The notes beneath the pieces are model-generated. The model was not told the origin of the DNA. It searched no databases and saw nothing but the letters and a program-made list of their open reading frames with translations. From Bradyrhizobium sp. (GTDB lineage Bacteria; Pseudomonadota; Alphaproteobacteria; Rhizobiales; Xanthobacteraceae): a DNA stretch of 64,000 nt. Position numbers and translations under genes: made by a program. The stretch spans positions 37,711 through 101,710 of the forward strand of contig JAQGKC010000083.1 of assembly GCA_028290305.1 (NCBI GenBank), written 5' to 3'. This document shows, piece after piece, positions 16,320 through 26,006 of the stretch. Positions within the stretch are counted from its first letter, which is position 1. Every line of letters starts with the position of its first letter.

Positions 16320-17234
16320 ATGGACCTCAGAAAAATCCAGTATTTCTTTGCAGTGATCGAGCACGGAAACCTGAGCAGCGCAGCCCAATCCTTGCGCGTT
16401 TCACAACCAACGCTCAGCCGACAAATTCAGGCCATTGAAGATCAGTTTCAGACCCCGCTTTTCGTACGGGGCGGGCGCGGCATGATGCTGACCGAGGCCG
16501 GCAAACTGCTGCACGAGGGATTACAAAGCATCGAGCGGCAGTTACGCAGCTTAAAGACCGATGTTGCTGCAGTTTCGCTGGAGCCATCTGGCGAGGTGGC
16601 TTTTGGAATTCCACCATCGCCACGCGGGCTTATCGCTGTTCCCCTGGTCAGGAATTTCAACGCCGCATACCCGCGAATCGTGGTCCGCATCATCGAGGAA
16701 ACCAGCGGTCAGCTGCGCGACCTCGTCGCCAACGGCCTTATCGACGTCGCCGTCACCAACACACACGAACCGGGTCACGGCGTAGCCGCGCGACAACTGG
16801 GCCGCGAGCGCATGCTCCTGGTTGGATCGGTCGGCGCGAAGCTGTCGATGCGACGGGAAACCCCGATTAAAACACTGGCTGACCTGCCTCTCATTTTGAC
16901 AACCCGCCCAAACAGTCTGCGATTGACGATCGAAACAGGACTGGGCGTCCATGGATTACAGCCGAATGTGAGGTTCGAAGCCAACACACTTCCGCTGATG
17001 ACGGACCTCGTAATGGCGGGACTGGGCTATACGGTCCTGCCCGCCTGCGGCGTTCGCGCTTTACTTGCGCAAAACAAGATCACAGCGAGTCCGATCAGCG
17101 ATCTCTTCATTACCTGGCTTGTCGCGCGGCCGAAGACCCGCTCGCTCGGTGTAGCAGCCGAGCGATTTTACGATATGCTCTGCGAACTCGCACGAAAGCA
17201 AGTTCGAGACGGCATCTGGGAATCGGCCGCGTAG
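16320..17234 (+). CDS. LysR-family transcriptional regulator
   Basis: 304 residues from ATG 16320, with GGAG upstream. The N-terminal helix-turn-helix is HGNLSSAAQSLRVSQPTLSRQIQAIE, followed by a periplasmic-binding-like effector domain with GEVAFGIPPSPRGLIAVPLV and GLIDVAVTNTHEPGHG. Closest in pattern to the nitrogen/aromatic (CbbR/NAC-like) LysR groups. It is divergent from the ABC transporter operon and likely controls it. The AT-rich 16265-16310 region would hold its site, but I could not define a clear T-N11-A box. Confidence 0.92.
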   Translation: MDLRKIQYFFAVIEHGNLSSAAQSLRVSQPTLSRQIQAIEDQFQTPLFVRGGRGMMLTEAGKLLHEGLQSIERQLRSLKTDVAAVSLEPSGEVAFGIPPSPRGLIAVPLVRNFNAAYPRIVVRIIEETSGQLRDLVANGLIDVAVTNTHEPGHGVAARQLGRERMLLVGSVGAKLSMRRETPIKTLADLPLILTTRPNSLRLTIETGLGVHGLQPNVRFEANTLPLMTDLVMAGLGYTVLPACGVRALLAQNKITASPISDLFITWLVARPKTRSLGVAAERFYDMLCELARKQVRDGIWESAA

Positions 17235-17314
17235 GGTCGCATCACGACAATGACATTTGGCCGCTGCACGATTCTTGCTTATCGATCCCACCGATATATC
17301 CGGGAGAGAATGAT

Positions 17315-18319
17315 ATGGCTGAACGGAACAACGACGGTTTGATGGACCGCCGGACGATACTTGCGGGGATTTCGGCAGGCGTCGTCGCGACAACATCGGG
17401 CGCGGCGTTCGCGCAGCAATCTCCAGCAACGCCTCCAGAAAAAGGGCCAGCGGTCTGGCTCAACATGGATCAAAAGCAGCTGGACGATGCCTATGATCAA
17501 TCGAAATACGCGCCAAATCTCGAACAGGTCATAAAGCGCTATGCTTCAAACAGCATCGCGATGAGAACGCGTGTTGGCGAGCCCAAACGCTTCAACTACG
17601 GCCCGACAGCGATCGAACGGCTCGAAGTCTATTCCACCCGGCGGCCGAATGCGCCGATCCACATTCACATTCATGGCGGGGCCTGGCACCAGCGTCCGGC
17701 CACCGACTACGCCTTTCCGGCCGAAATGCTGATGAACGCCGGCGCACATTACGTCGTGCCGGACTTCATTTCGGTGGACGAGACGAAAGGCGAGCTGATG
17801 CCGATGCTGGAGCAGGTTCAGCGATCCATTGCATGGACCGTGCGCAATGCGCAGAGTTTTGGAGGTGACGCGGAGCGCGTCTACCTGTCAGGCTTCTCCT
17901 CCGGCTCGCATCTCGCGGGCGTCGCCCTGCTGACGGATTGGCGCAGGGATTTCGATCTACCCGGCAACGTCATCAAAGGCGCGGTGCTTTCAAGCGGCAT
18001 GTACGAGCTCAAGCCGGTCCGGCTTTCCGCACGCTCGAAATATGTGAAATTCACCGATGAAATCGAGGACCGTCTCAGCACGCAACGACACCTTGCCAGG
18101 ATCGATACGCCGCTGGTTGTCGCGCACGGCACCTATGAGACGCCCGAATTTCAACGTCAGACCCGCGATTTTGCCGCCGCGCTGAAGGCTGCCAACAAGC
18201 CCGTGCAATATTTCGTAAACGAGAACTACAATCACTTCGAAATGATGGAGACTTTCGCGAACCCCTACGGCTTGCTTGGCCGCGCAGTTCTCGAGCAGAT
18301 GCAACTCCGTTCAACTTGA
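17315..18319 (+). CDS. Tat-exported alpha/beta hydrolase (esterase/arylformamidase-like)
   Basis: 334 residues. A Tat signal with RR at 12-13 (MDRRTILAG) and an AFAQQ cleavage region indicates export in folded form. The oxyanion-hole HGG is at 120-122 after IHIHIHGGAW, the nucleophile elbow is GFSSG with Ser195, and a late His lies in NYNHFEMMETF. The kynurenine formamidase/BD-FAE branch has this HGG arrangement. Same strand as the LysR gene, 80 bases downstream, so it may be part of the regulon that imports the substrate. Substrate is probably an ester or N-acyl aromatic; the exported location implies processing before uptake. Confidence 0.85.
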   Translation: MAERNNDGLMDRRTILAGISAGVVATTSGAAFAQQSPATPPEKGPAVWLNMDQKQLDDAYDQSKYAPNLEQVIKRYASNSIAMRTRVGEPKRFNYGPTAIERLEVYSTRRPNAPIHIHIHGGAWHQRPATDYAFPAEMLMNAGAHYVVPDFISVDETKGELMPMLEQVQRSIAWTVRNAQSFGGDAERVYLSGFSSGSHLAGVALLTDWRRDFDLPGNVIKGAVLSSGMYELKPVRLSARSKYVKFTDEIEDRLSTQRHLARIDTPLVVAHGTYETPEFQRQTRDFAAALKAANKPVQYFVNENYNHFEMMETFANPYGLLGRAVLEQMQLRST

Positions 18320-18356
18320 GCGACCACCGAATGACGGGGAGATGGCGGCTTTTTCT

Positions 18357-18821
18357 TCAACTGCCTTTTGGGAACGCGGCAATCATATCGAGTTCCACGC
18401 GCGCGCCCTGCGTCGACAGTTGATTGACGCAAACCGTCGTGCTCGCCGGTGTCCAGGATCCAAAATATTCCTTGAGCACCGCCACCATGCCGTCCTGATC
18501 GCGAATATCCGTGAGATATTTCGTCACCTTCACCACATCGGTCCAGGTCAGCCCTTCATGGTCGAGGATGGTTTTGATGGTTTCCATCGCGCGGCGCGTC
18601 TGGTCCTCGATGCGGTTCGGATGATCGTGCTCATCGATGATGTGAGGATGCTTATGGTAGAGCGGCGATGGCGTGGCACCCGATATGAAAAGCAACCCGC
18701 ATGGGCTCTCTACGCGAATGGCAGGAGCATAGGGCATATCCACGCTGCGCTCCGGAATCGTCTGCACCTCCTTGATTGCCGAATTGGAGGGCGAAGTTTT
18801 GAATGCCGGTTTTCGCGTCAT
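18357..18821 (-). CDS. RidA (YjgF/YER057c) family protein
   Basis: 154 residues from ATG 18821; the first ~30 residues (MTRKPAFKTSPSNSAIKEV) extend beyond the usual 130-residue RidA core. The core has LLFISGATPSP, TRRAMETIKTILDHEGLTWTDVVKVTKYLTD and ending TQGARVELDMIAAFPKG. RidA proteins hydrolyse reactive imines/enamines, and some family members deaminate 2-aminomuconate. In this copy the usual catalytic-arginine segment is replaced by NQLSTQGARVELD, so only a broad assignment is safe. It lies downstream of hyuB on the same strand, 286 bases apart. Confidence 0.85.
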   Translation of the reverse strand: MTRKPAFKTSPSNSAIKEVQTIPERSVDMPYAPAIRVESPCGLLFISGATPSPLYHKHPHIIDEHDHPNRIEDQTRRAMETIKTILDHEGLTWTDVVKVTKYLTDIRDQDGMVAVLKEYFGSWTPASTTVCVNQLSTQGARVELDMIAAFPKGS

Positions 18822-19107
18822 GAGTGTCTCTCTTTCAAACGACCATAATTGGTTGCACCGGTAGGTATCTGGCGTGATAGCGAGTCCGCCTGATTTAGAC
18901 AATATTTCCCGGTCCGCGACGGGATGCCGTCTCTGGACACCGGACGGCCTTGGGACCTCGTGGTCCAAGACCTGCGCGTGTGTTGGTGGGTCTCGCCGAG
19001 GCGACAGTGCCGCAGGTCCGCCTACGCCGGTGCGCGACCAGATCTCCAACCGACCCATGCTGCAGCTGGAAGGATGGTGCAAGCCATCTTGAGGCTTTCA
19101 TCCAGTC

Positions 19108-20814
19108 TCATGCAGAAACTTTCTGCCCGGACCGAAGCCGAGAGACGATTAGAGGGGACATCAGTTCAGCCTCCGGCGGTCCGAAATATCCACGAACCCG
19201 ATCCCGTTCGATCAAAGCCTTGTCTCGGTTGGCGATGTCACCGTAGCCGCCCCCACCAGGCGTCCAGATGCGGATCAGATCGCCCGGCTGCAGTTCGATA
19301 TCCTGATCTTTCGAAAGATGCACCGGCGTGAAGGTCTTCTCACCCTGGAGAATTGCGATCCGGTTGGGGGCACCGTCGGCGCCTCCCAAAATTCCGGGCG
19401 GCCCGACGCGTCCATGATCCATCACGAAAGATGCCCGGGCCTCGCCTCGCCGCAACCGGACAGTGTAGCTCACTCCAAATCCCCCGCGATGGGCACCCAG
19501 GCCGGCAGAGCCCTCGGCGAGGGCGAACTCCTCGAACAGAACAGGGAAGCGCTGTTCGAGAATTTCGATCGGGGGCGTTTTGGATATTCCAATCGTGGAG
19601 CAACCATTGGAGATACCGTCGGTCTCCATGGATCCGCCATAGCCGCCGCCGGTCACGATGTACATGACGTAGTTTTTCCCGGTGGCGGGATCCGTCCCAC
19701 CGATCGCCAGATTTCCGCTGGTACCTGCGGGCGCAGCGAACAAGCGATCCGGAATTGCCTCAGCGAACGCAAGGAAAACCGCTTCCGCAATGCGTTGGCT
19801 CACTTCCGCCGCGCAGCCCGAGACAGGACGCGGATATTGAGCATCCAGGAAGGTGCCAACGGGCGTCGGGATAATTAAAGGCTCGAAAGTCCCCGAATTG
19901 ATCGAGACCTCCGGGAAGATGTGCTTCACCGCCAAATATACTGCGGATTTTGTGGTCGCGATTACACTGTTCATCGGGCCCTTGCATGGCAGGCTCGATT
20001 CGGACAGGTCGAACTCCAGATCCGGACCGATCTTCCGTACTTTAAGGCGAATGAAGAGTGGTTCGTCCACGACACCGTCGGAGTCCACTACCGTAATGGC
20101 CGAATATTCGCCGTCAGGGATTGTCGCGATTTTCGCCCTCATCTGCTTTGTCGCAACGTCCTTTAGAATGGCGATCGACTCCTCCACCGTGTCCTCTCCA
20201 TATCGATCAAGCAACGAAGTGAGGCGGCGCTCGCCGATCTCGAGCGCCGCAGCCTGAGCCCTGATGTCGCCAATCCGCTGTTCGGATATTCTGATGTTGG
20301 ACAATATGATCGAAAGGATCTCTTGATCGAGTTCGCCGCTCTTGAAGAGCTTGACCGGCGGCAACCGAAGACCCTCCTGCTCTACCTCGGTCGCCTTTGC
20401 CGAGAAACCTCCGGGCACCATGCCGCCGGTGTCGGGCCAATGGCCGGTATTGGCGAGCCAGGCGAAGAGGCGCCCGCGATAGAAAAACGGCTTGACGAAT
20501 TTGACATCCATCAGATGCGTACCGCCCATGTAGGGATCATTGACAATGAAGATGTCGCCCTCCTCGACTGTCTTCGCCCGATCGATCACCGCTTTTGTCG
20601 AAAATTGCATCGTCCCGACAAAAATGGGCAAGCCTAATTCACCCTGGGCAATGAGCTCGCCCGTCTCGCGATGATAGATTCCATCCGAACGGTCCAACCC
20701 CTCCGCGATCACGGGGCTGAACGCGGCCCGAACGAAGGCCATGTCCATTTCGTTGCAGACCTGTTGCAGGCCGTTTTGAATGACGGCCAGCGTGACCGGA
20801 TCGATCTTCTTCAT
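19108..20814 (-). CDS. Hydantoinase B / oxoprolinase family subunit (HyuB)
   Basis: 568 residues, the usual HyuB length. It begins with MKKIDPVTLAVIQNGLQQVCNEMD and includes NDPYMGGTHLMDVK, AWLANTGHWPDTGG, a long central domain and near the C-terminus GPPGILGGADGAPN and RIWTPGGGGYG. It forms a complex with HyuA (20816). The family performs ATP-dependent opening of N-methylhydantoin or 5-oxoproline rings, and acetone/acetophenone carboxylase subunits are related. One base separates it from hyuA. With RidA downstream and a GntR upstream it is likely an inducible catabolic unit; the ring substrate is not predictable. Confidence 0.92.
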   Translation of the reverse strand: MKKIDPVTLAVIQNGLQQVCNEMDMAFVRAAFSPVIAEGLDRSDGIYHRETGELIAQGELGLPIFVGTMQFSTKAVIDRAKTVEEGDIFIVNDPYMGGTHLMDVKFVKPFFYRGRLFAWLANTGHWPDTGGMVPGGFSAKATEVEQEGLRLPPVKLFKSGELDQEILSIILSNIRISEQRIGDIRAQAAALEIGERRLTSLLDRYGEDTVEESIAILKDVATKQMRAKIATIPDGEYSAITVVDSDGVVDEPLFIRLKVRKIGPDLEFDLSESSLPCKGPMNSVIATTKSAVYLAVKHIFPEVSINSGTFEPLIIPTPVGTFLDAQYPRPVSGCAAEVSQRIAEAVFLAFAEAIPDRLFAAPAGTSGNLAIGGTDPATGKNYVMYIVTGGGYGGSMETDGISNGCSTIGISKTPPIEILEQRFPVLFEEFALAEGSAGLGAHRGGFGVSYTVRLRRGEARASFVMDHGRVGPPGILGGADGAPNRIAILQGEKTFTPVHLSKDQDIELQPGDLIRIWTPGGGGYGDIANRDKALIERDRVRGYFGPPEAELMSPLIVSRLRSGQKVSA

Positions 20815-20815
20815 G

Positions 20816-22858
20816 TCAGGTCCTTCCCACTACTCTGATAACGAGATTGCCGACGGCGTCGATGCGCGCGAGATCCCCCGGCTCCACGACCGTGGTCGCA
20901 TCAAGCTGCTCCAGGATTGCCGGTCCGACAAATTCGCTGTTCAGAGGCAAACGGTCTCGTTGATAGATCGGCGTATCCATCCAGCCCTCTTCGAACCAGA
21001 CACGTCGGCTGCCAGTGAGCGCACCGTCTATCGTCGAAGCCATATCCTTGCCGACAAGAATGCTGACCGAGAGGGCCTCCCTCTTGCCAATGACCGCGGT
21101 GCTCAGATTGACCACGACGGGCTTGATCTCGGGAAGCGCCACGCGAAAACGTTGCCAATAGGCTTCCGCAAACGCAACGTGGAGTGTGGCCGGATCGGCC
21201 CGGCCTTGCGGCATGATGACATTCAAGACATGGGTCTGTCCCTGGAATTGCATATCGACCGTGTGGATGACGACGACGTCGGAAATCTTTACGCCTTCGG
21301 CCGCAATCACGCGCCTTCCCTCAGCGACGTGCTCATCCAGAATGGTGTTCAGCTGGTCGCCCGTCAGCGCAGCGAGAGGCTTGTTGACGGTCTTTACGAA
21401 GTCGCGGCGCAAATCTGCGACCAGGCAACCGAAGGCATTGGTCAGTCCTGGACGCGCCGGAATCAGCACGTCAGGAATGTTCAACTCCTTCGCGAGAGCG
21501 ACCGCATGCAGGGGACCTGCCCCGCCGAAGGCCAGCAGCGCGAAATCGCGCGGGTCATGGCCACGGGAGAGCGAAACCAATCTGACCGCCCCGGCCATCT
21601 TGTCGTTTGCGACCCGCAAGATCGCCGCGGCAGCCTCCTCCGCGCCCAATCCGAGCAAGCGGCCGACCTGGCTCTCGATAGCTTCGGCCACGTGCGCCAG
21701 TGTCACGTGCTTGTCGACACCGAGCAGCTTCTGGGGATTCAATCTTCCAAGAACAAGGTTTGCATCGGTGATGGTCGGTTCTTTCCCGCCACGGCCGAAG
21801 CAGATCGGGCCTGGAATTGCGCCGGCACTTCTTGGACCGATCTGAAGCATGCCCGCCTCGTTGACGTTCGCGATCGATCCGCCACCGGCTCCGACCGTAT
21901 GCACGTCGACCATCGGCACGTGGATGGGCATCGCATATTCGAGTTCAAGCTCCGAGGAAATCAGGGGCACGCCGTCCTGGATCAGCGCCACATCCGTCGA
22001 CGTGCCGCCCATATCGTAGGTCACGACGTTCGCAAAGCCTGCCGAGTTCGCAGTATATGCCGCCGCGATGACACCCGATGCCGGTCCGGACATCACGGTC
22101 TGTACCGCGTTCCTGGTTGCGATTTTCGAGGAGGCTGTTCCTCCGTTTCCCTGCATGACCAGAAGATTCCTGCGCAACCCCTGATCCTTGAGGCTGCGCT
22201 CCAGCCGCTCCAGATAACGATGGAGGATCGGCTGGACAGAACCGTTGACGGCCGCCGTGACGCCACGTTCGTACTCGCGGTACTCGGCAATGATTTCGTG
22301 TCCGGCAGTGACATACTCGTTCGGCCAGAATTTCCGCAAGATCGCGGCGGCGCGACGCTCGTGCGACGAGTTCGCGTACGAATGCAGGAAGTGAACCACG
22401 ACCGACTCGGCGCCACGCGCCAGGAGGTCCCGGCCGGCAGCAACGATTTCCGCCTCGATGAGGGGCCGCACGACTTCTCCTTGCGCATCCATCCGTTCGG
22501 AGACCTCCAAGCGAAGATCGCGCGGAATGATCGGTTCGAATACGCTGATCATGCCGTAGGCGTGCGGCCGGGTGCGCCGCCCTAATTCCAGGACGTCGCG
22601 GAATCCCTTTGTGGTGATCAGCCCGCACTTCGCCAGCTTGCGTTCGAGCATGGCGTTCGTGGTGGCCGTCGTTCCATGTATGAAAAGATCGATGTCTTCC
22701 GCCGTCCGCCCCGTGCTTCCGAGCGCGGCAAGCACGCCGTCAGCCTGGTTGGCCGTGCTCGTCGGCACCTTCGCAAGCTGCAAATCGCCTTCGGAATTCC
22801 ACAGGATCAGATCCGTGAATGTTCCACCAACATCACATCCGACAACAACCGAACTCAT
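20816..22858 (-). CDS. Hydantoinase A / oxoprolinase family subunit (HyuA)
   Basis: 680 residues. The N-terminal ATP-binding phosphate loop DVGGTFTD lies at residues 9-16, followed by FIHGTTATTNAMLERK, then VTYDMGGTSTDVALIQDG and GAGGGSIANVNEAG, all standard for the ATP-dependent hydantoinase/acetone carboxylase beta-type subunit. It couples ATP hydrolysis to ring cleavage or carboxylation with HyuB. First gene of the hyuA-hyuB unit, divergent from the GntR gene at 23157 (298 bases between starts). Confidence 0.93.
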   Translation of the reverse strand: MSSVVVGCDVGGTFTDLILWNSEGDLQLAKVPTSTANQADGVLAALGSTGRTAEDIDLFIHGTTATTNAMLERKLAKCGLITTKGFRDVLELGRRTRPHAYGMISVFEPIIPRDLRLEVSERMDAQGEVVRPLIEAEIVAAGRDLLARGAESVVVHFLHSYANSSHERRAAAILRKFWPNEYVTAGHEIIAEYREYERGVTAAVNGSVQPILHRYLERLERSLKDQGLRRNLLVMQGNGGTASSKIATRNAVQTVMSGPASGVIAAAYTANSAGFANVVTYDMGGTSTDVALIQDGVPLISSELELEYAMPIHVPMVDVHTVGAGGGSIANVNEAGMLQIGPRSAGAIPGPICFGRGGKEPTITDANLVLGRLNPQKLLGVDKHVTLAHVAEAIESQVGRLLGLGAEEAAAAILRVANDKMAGAVRLVSLSRGHDPRDFALLAFGGAGPLHAVALAKELNIPDVLIPARPGLTNAFGCLVADLRRDFVKTVNKPLAALTGDQLNTILDEHVAEGRRVIAAEGVKISDVVVIHTVDMQFQGQTHVLNVIMPQGRADPATLHVAFAEAYWQRFRVALPEIKPVVVNLSTAVIGKREALSVSILVGKDMASTIDGALTGSRRVWFEEGWMDTPIYQRDRLPLNSEFVGPAILEQLDATTVVEPGDLARIDAVGNLVIRVVGRT

Positions 22859-23156
22859 CTATGTCCTACATTTCTGCGCTTTTGAGGGGCTCTATTAGAG
22901 ATCTTTGATGTCGAGTGCGGTTCTCGATCGCACCAACCCGACGAACTCATCTGGTCAAGCATTTTTCGTGCCGAACGATCTCGATGGAGCAAGTCCGACA
23001 CGCTCGATCATGATGCCGCTGGCGCCGTGCGGATTGGCGGTCCTTCAACGGTCGTAAATTGTTGTGCAGCGGTACCTGTGGAACAACGCCCTTGATCAAA
23101 TGACTCCCAAGCATTACTCGGGAAGAACTCCCATTCGCCGAACGCCGGAAAACGAA

Positions 23157-23906
23157 ATGCCCGTGAAAAATTCGACATCTCAGAAACTGATCAACGAGAT
23201 TGCCGACAAAATTCAGGCGAGGATCGTCGCTGGCGACTATCCTCCGGGTTCGCGCCTCAAACAGGAGATTCTTGCTCAGGATTTCGCAGTCAGCCGCACA
23301 CCCATCCGCGAAGCTCTTTCCCATCTGGAAGCAAAAGGCATTGTAAGCCAGGACCAGGGCAAAAGTGCCATCGTCCGAGCGCCATCCTCCCGCGAGATCG
23401 CGGAGATGTATCAGGTCCGAGCCGAGCTCGAGGGGCTTGCGGCGCAGCTTGCGGCACGTTGGATTACCGATCAGCAGCTTCTCCAGCTCCGAATTTCTCA
23501 CGATAGTTTCGTGAAAGCGGTCGACGATCTTCGGATGAAAAGAAAGGAAGCGCCCACCCTTGGCGCCAAGGTCAAGCTCGAGGCGAAGGCATTCAAACTG
23601 GCATCCGTACGATGGATCGAGACCAACGCGCTGTTTCACCGGACGATCAGCGAGTCTTCCAACAACCGATTTTTGGACCGAACCCTGCAGGACATGACGT
23701 CGGGATACGCGCGAACGGTAATGCTCTCGTCGGCTCTCGCGATGAACAGTTACCGGCTGGACGAAAACATCGTTCAGCACGAACGCATCTTGAAGTCCCT
23801 GGAGGATCGCGAGCCGGCGAAGGCGCGGCGAGCCATGGTCGATCATATCGTCGAAGCCGAGAAATTTGTAATTGCATCGTTCGAAGATACGACTGGCAAG
23901 CGCTGA
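23157..23906 (+). CDS. GntR-family (FCD-type) transcriptional regulator
   Basis: 249 residues from ATG 23157, after GGAAAACGAA; an in-frame ATG at 23100 is possible. The winged helix spans residues ~15-75, with DYPPGSRLKQEILAQDFAVSRTPIREALSHLEAKG, followed by the all-helical FCD domain (ELEGLAAQLAARW, NALFHRTISESSNNRFL, HERILKSLEDREPAKARRAMVDHI), whose His/Asp residues often bind a metal and a carboxylate effector. It probably regulates hyuAB and perhaps the molybdenum enzyme/MFS pair. Its 3' end overlaps the end of the convergent molybdoenzyme gene by 64 bases. Confidence 0.9.
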   Translation: MPVKNSTSQKLINEIADKIQARIVAGDYPPGSRLKQEILAQDFAVSRTPIREALSHLEAKGIVSQDQGKSAIVRAPSSREIAEMYQVRAELEGLAAQLAARWITDQQLLQLRISHDSFVKAVDDLRMKRKEAPTLGAKVKLEAKAFKLASVRWIETNALFHRTISESSNNRFLDRTLQDMTSGYARTVMLSSALAMNSYRLDENIVQHERILKSLEDREPAKARRAMVDHIVEAEKFVIASFEDTTGKR

Positions 23907-25897
23907 TCCCGAGCGAAGGTTGCCGTGTCAGCGAGAGGTACGGTTATCGGTTCCAACCTGACGCGAGTTTCGCCATACGCCGCCATCTGGCCGAAGTTGC
24001 TCATGATGTCCTCGGTCACTACATTGGCGCCGCCGCCGCGTTTCATCCAGGTGCCCACCGGCATGATCACCATTCCAGCCCCCACGCGGGAATCGACGAT
24101 GACCTCGACATCGAGATGCCCAACGGGGGATGTCATCCGCGCTGTTGCTCCGTTTGCGACGCCAGCCTCTTTCGCCGCTTCGACGCCAATCCTCACGGAC
24201 GCGACCTTGGGATGATCGGTCTCCAGCATCTGCGACAATAGCCATTTCTTGCTGAAGTTCGTGACGAAGGTGAGCGGAAAATCCGGATGAGAACGCCGCT
24301 CGATATCGATCTGCTCGATGAACTCGAATTTTCCCGAACGCGTGGCGAACACCCGATCCGCGAACGGTACAAGAGGTGCCGTTGGACAACGTATCGGCTG
24401 CTCCATGATCTGATCGACGCTTACGCCGTGGCTTTCGAGCGGCGCGAGGATGTGTTTCAGCCAATCCCGAGGGGTGCCCGCCATGTCCGGGCCAAATCCC
24501 AGCCTGTCCGCCAGCTGCTGAAATATCCACATGTCGGACCGGGCTTCGCCACGCGGAGCGACCGCCGGATTTACACCGCCGATAATGTTGTGCCCCCACG
24601 AGACGAGCGCATCTTCCTCCTCGAGAAACATGGTCGTTGGAAGAAACACATGGGCGTAGTCAGCCGTGTCGGTCAGGAAGCTGTCGACCACGACCACGAA
24701 ATCCAGCGCAGAGAAAGCCTTCGCGACCAGATTGGAATTTGGCGACTGGTTTACGGGGTTTCCTCCGTTCACAAACATCATCCGTACCGGCGGATCCCGA
24801 GCCTCCAACAATCCTCTCCCGAGGAGAGGCTCGGGAATTTCGCGATGGAAATGCACGCTGTCTCCGGCTTCCACGGATTTGTCGAAGTGACGCTGCGTAT
24901 TGAAACCATGCGTGACGCCGCCGCCGGCGATGCCGATCTGACCGCATAGGGCAGCCAGCGCATCAACGCATCGGAATATCTCAGCGCTATTCCTGTATTT
25001 GTTGAGGCCCCAACCCAAAAGAATGGACGCAGGTTTCGTCGTCGCATAATCGCGCGCGCAAACCTGCAGTTCCTGCAAGGACAGCCCGCATTCTTGGCTC
25101 AGTTCGTCGAGCGAATACGCGGACAGCAGGGTTTTGAATTGCTCATATCCGCTGGTATGGTCGCGAACGAACGCAGCGTCTTCCAGGCCCTCCGCCACGA
25201 TGATCTTCGCCAGGGCCATGGCGAACGCAGCATCCGTCGCAACGCGCGGCTGAACATGCGAGTCGCAAATTGTCGCGGACTCGCTTTTGACCGGATCGAT
25301 CAGGACAACCCGCCCTTCATTCTCACGGACTTCCTTGAGCAGAGGGACGATGTGAAGGTTCGTCGCGAGCGGATTACGTCCCCACAGCAAGACTAATTTG
25401 CTGTTGAGCATATCGGACGGATCGTGGCCCAGACGCTCGCCGAAATCGAGCTTCTGGCCCGCCCTGGCCGCTCCGCTGCACAGCGAGCCGCTTGCGGTCG
25501 TAACGCCCCCGAGAAGATTCCAAAATCGGTGCCCAAGCTTCTTCGTCGCGCCCCATGATCCGGTGCGCTGATAGTGCATGATCGAAAGCGGGGTCGATTC
25601 CGCGACGAAACCCTTGATCTTTTCCGCAATCAGATCGAGCGCTTCATCCCAGCTAATCCTCTTCCAGGTGCTTTCGATGCTATCGCCCTCCCGTCTCAGC
25701 GGATGGAGCTGTCGCTCGTCGCTGTAGAGCGTTCGGGGAAATCGGTAGGTCTTCGCGCAGAGATATCCGCGCGTGAACTCATGATTCGAGTGGCCCTCCA
25801 GCTTGACGACCTTGCCGTCCGCCACGTGGGCAATGATGCCGCATCCGTCGGGGCAGTCGAGTGTGCATGAGGTGTAGACCTTCTTAACTTCGGACAT
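23843..25897 (-). CDS. Molybdopterin-dependent oxidoreductase (DMSO reductase superfamily)
   Basis: 684 residues from ATG 25897, with GGAG nine bases upstream. The N-terminal [4Fe-4S] motif has Cys11, 15, 19 and 47 (C-x3-C-x3-C-x27-C). Then come FPRTLYSDERQLHPLRR, the bis-MGD-binding segments LLWGRNPLATN and FVNGGNPVNQSPN, and a C-terminal molydopterin dinucleotide-binding domain (GVANGATARMTSPVG). No Tat signal is visible, so the enzyme is probably cytoplasmic. The family transfers oxygen atoms or hydroxylates. Divergent from the MFS gene, with a palindrome between. Its last 21 codons overlap the convergent GntR gene. Whether Cys or Ser of SGSLCSGAARAG ligates Mo is not clear. Confidence 0.9.
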   Translation of the reverse strand: MSEVKKVYTSCTLDCPDGCGIIAHVADGKVVKLEGHSNHEFTRGYLCAKTYRFPRTLYSDERQLHPLRREGDSIESTWKRISWDEALDLIAEKIKGFVAESTPLSIMHYQRTGSWGATKKLGHRFWNLLGGVTTASGSLCSGAARAGQKLDFGERLGHDPSDMLNSKLVLLWGRNPLATNLHIVPLLKEVRENEGRVVLIDPVKSESATICDSHVQPRVATDAAFAMALAKIIVAEGLEDAAFVRDHTSGYEQFKTLLSAYSLDELSQECGLSLQELQVCARDYATTKPASILLGWGLNKYRNSAEIFRCVDALAALCGQIGIAGGGVTHGFNTQRHFDKSVEAGDSVHFHREIPEPLLGRGLLEARDPPVRMMFVNGGNPVNQSPNSNLVAKAFSALDFVVVVDSFLTDTADYAHVFLPTTMFLEEEDALVSWGHNIIGGVNPAVAPRGEARSDMWIFQQLADRLGFGPDMAGTPRDWLKHILAPLESHGVSVDQIMEQPIRCPTAPLVPFADRVFATRSGKFEFIEQIDIERRSHPDFPLTFVTNFSKKWLLSQMLETDHPKVASVRIGVEAAKEAGVANGATARMTSPVGHLDVEVIVDSRVGAGMVIMPVGTWMKRGGGANVVTEDIMSNFGQMAAYGETRVRLEPITVPLADTATFARDQRLPVVSSNDAITNFSASTI

Positions 25898-25985
25898 TGC
25901 GGTCGTCTCCAAGCGCATCGGGCCATCGGTGAAACGGATCCAATGGACCAACTTACCCTCTGATATTGTATCCAATTTTGATTGT

Positions 25986-26006
25986 CTTGCATTCAAAATA
26001 TGCAAG
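25986..26006. promoter_or_regulatory. Candidate operator CTTGCAT-N7-ATGCAAG
   Basis: Perfect 7-bp inverted repeat (25986-25992 and 26000-26006) in the 294-base region between the divergent molybdoenzyme and MFS starts, about 90 bases before the molybdoenzyme start. It could serve the GntR protein encoded nearby, but no second copy was found by eye before hyuA or before the GntR gene. Confidence 0.45.

Noticed and set aside
20780..22585. A 601-codon open frame on the plus strand antisense to hyuA
   Set aside because: The product is Arg/His/Asp-rich with no family resemblance, and the minus strand encodes a full HyuA with all motifs. Long antisense frames are common in GC-rich genes.
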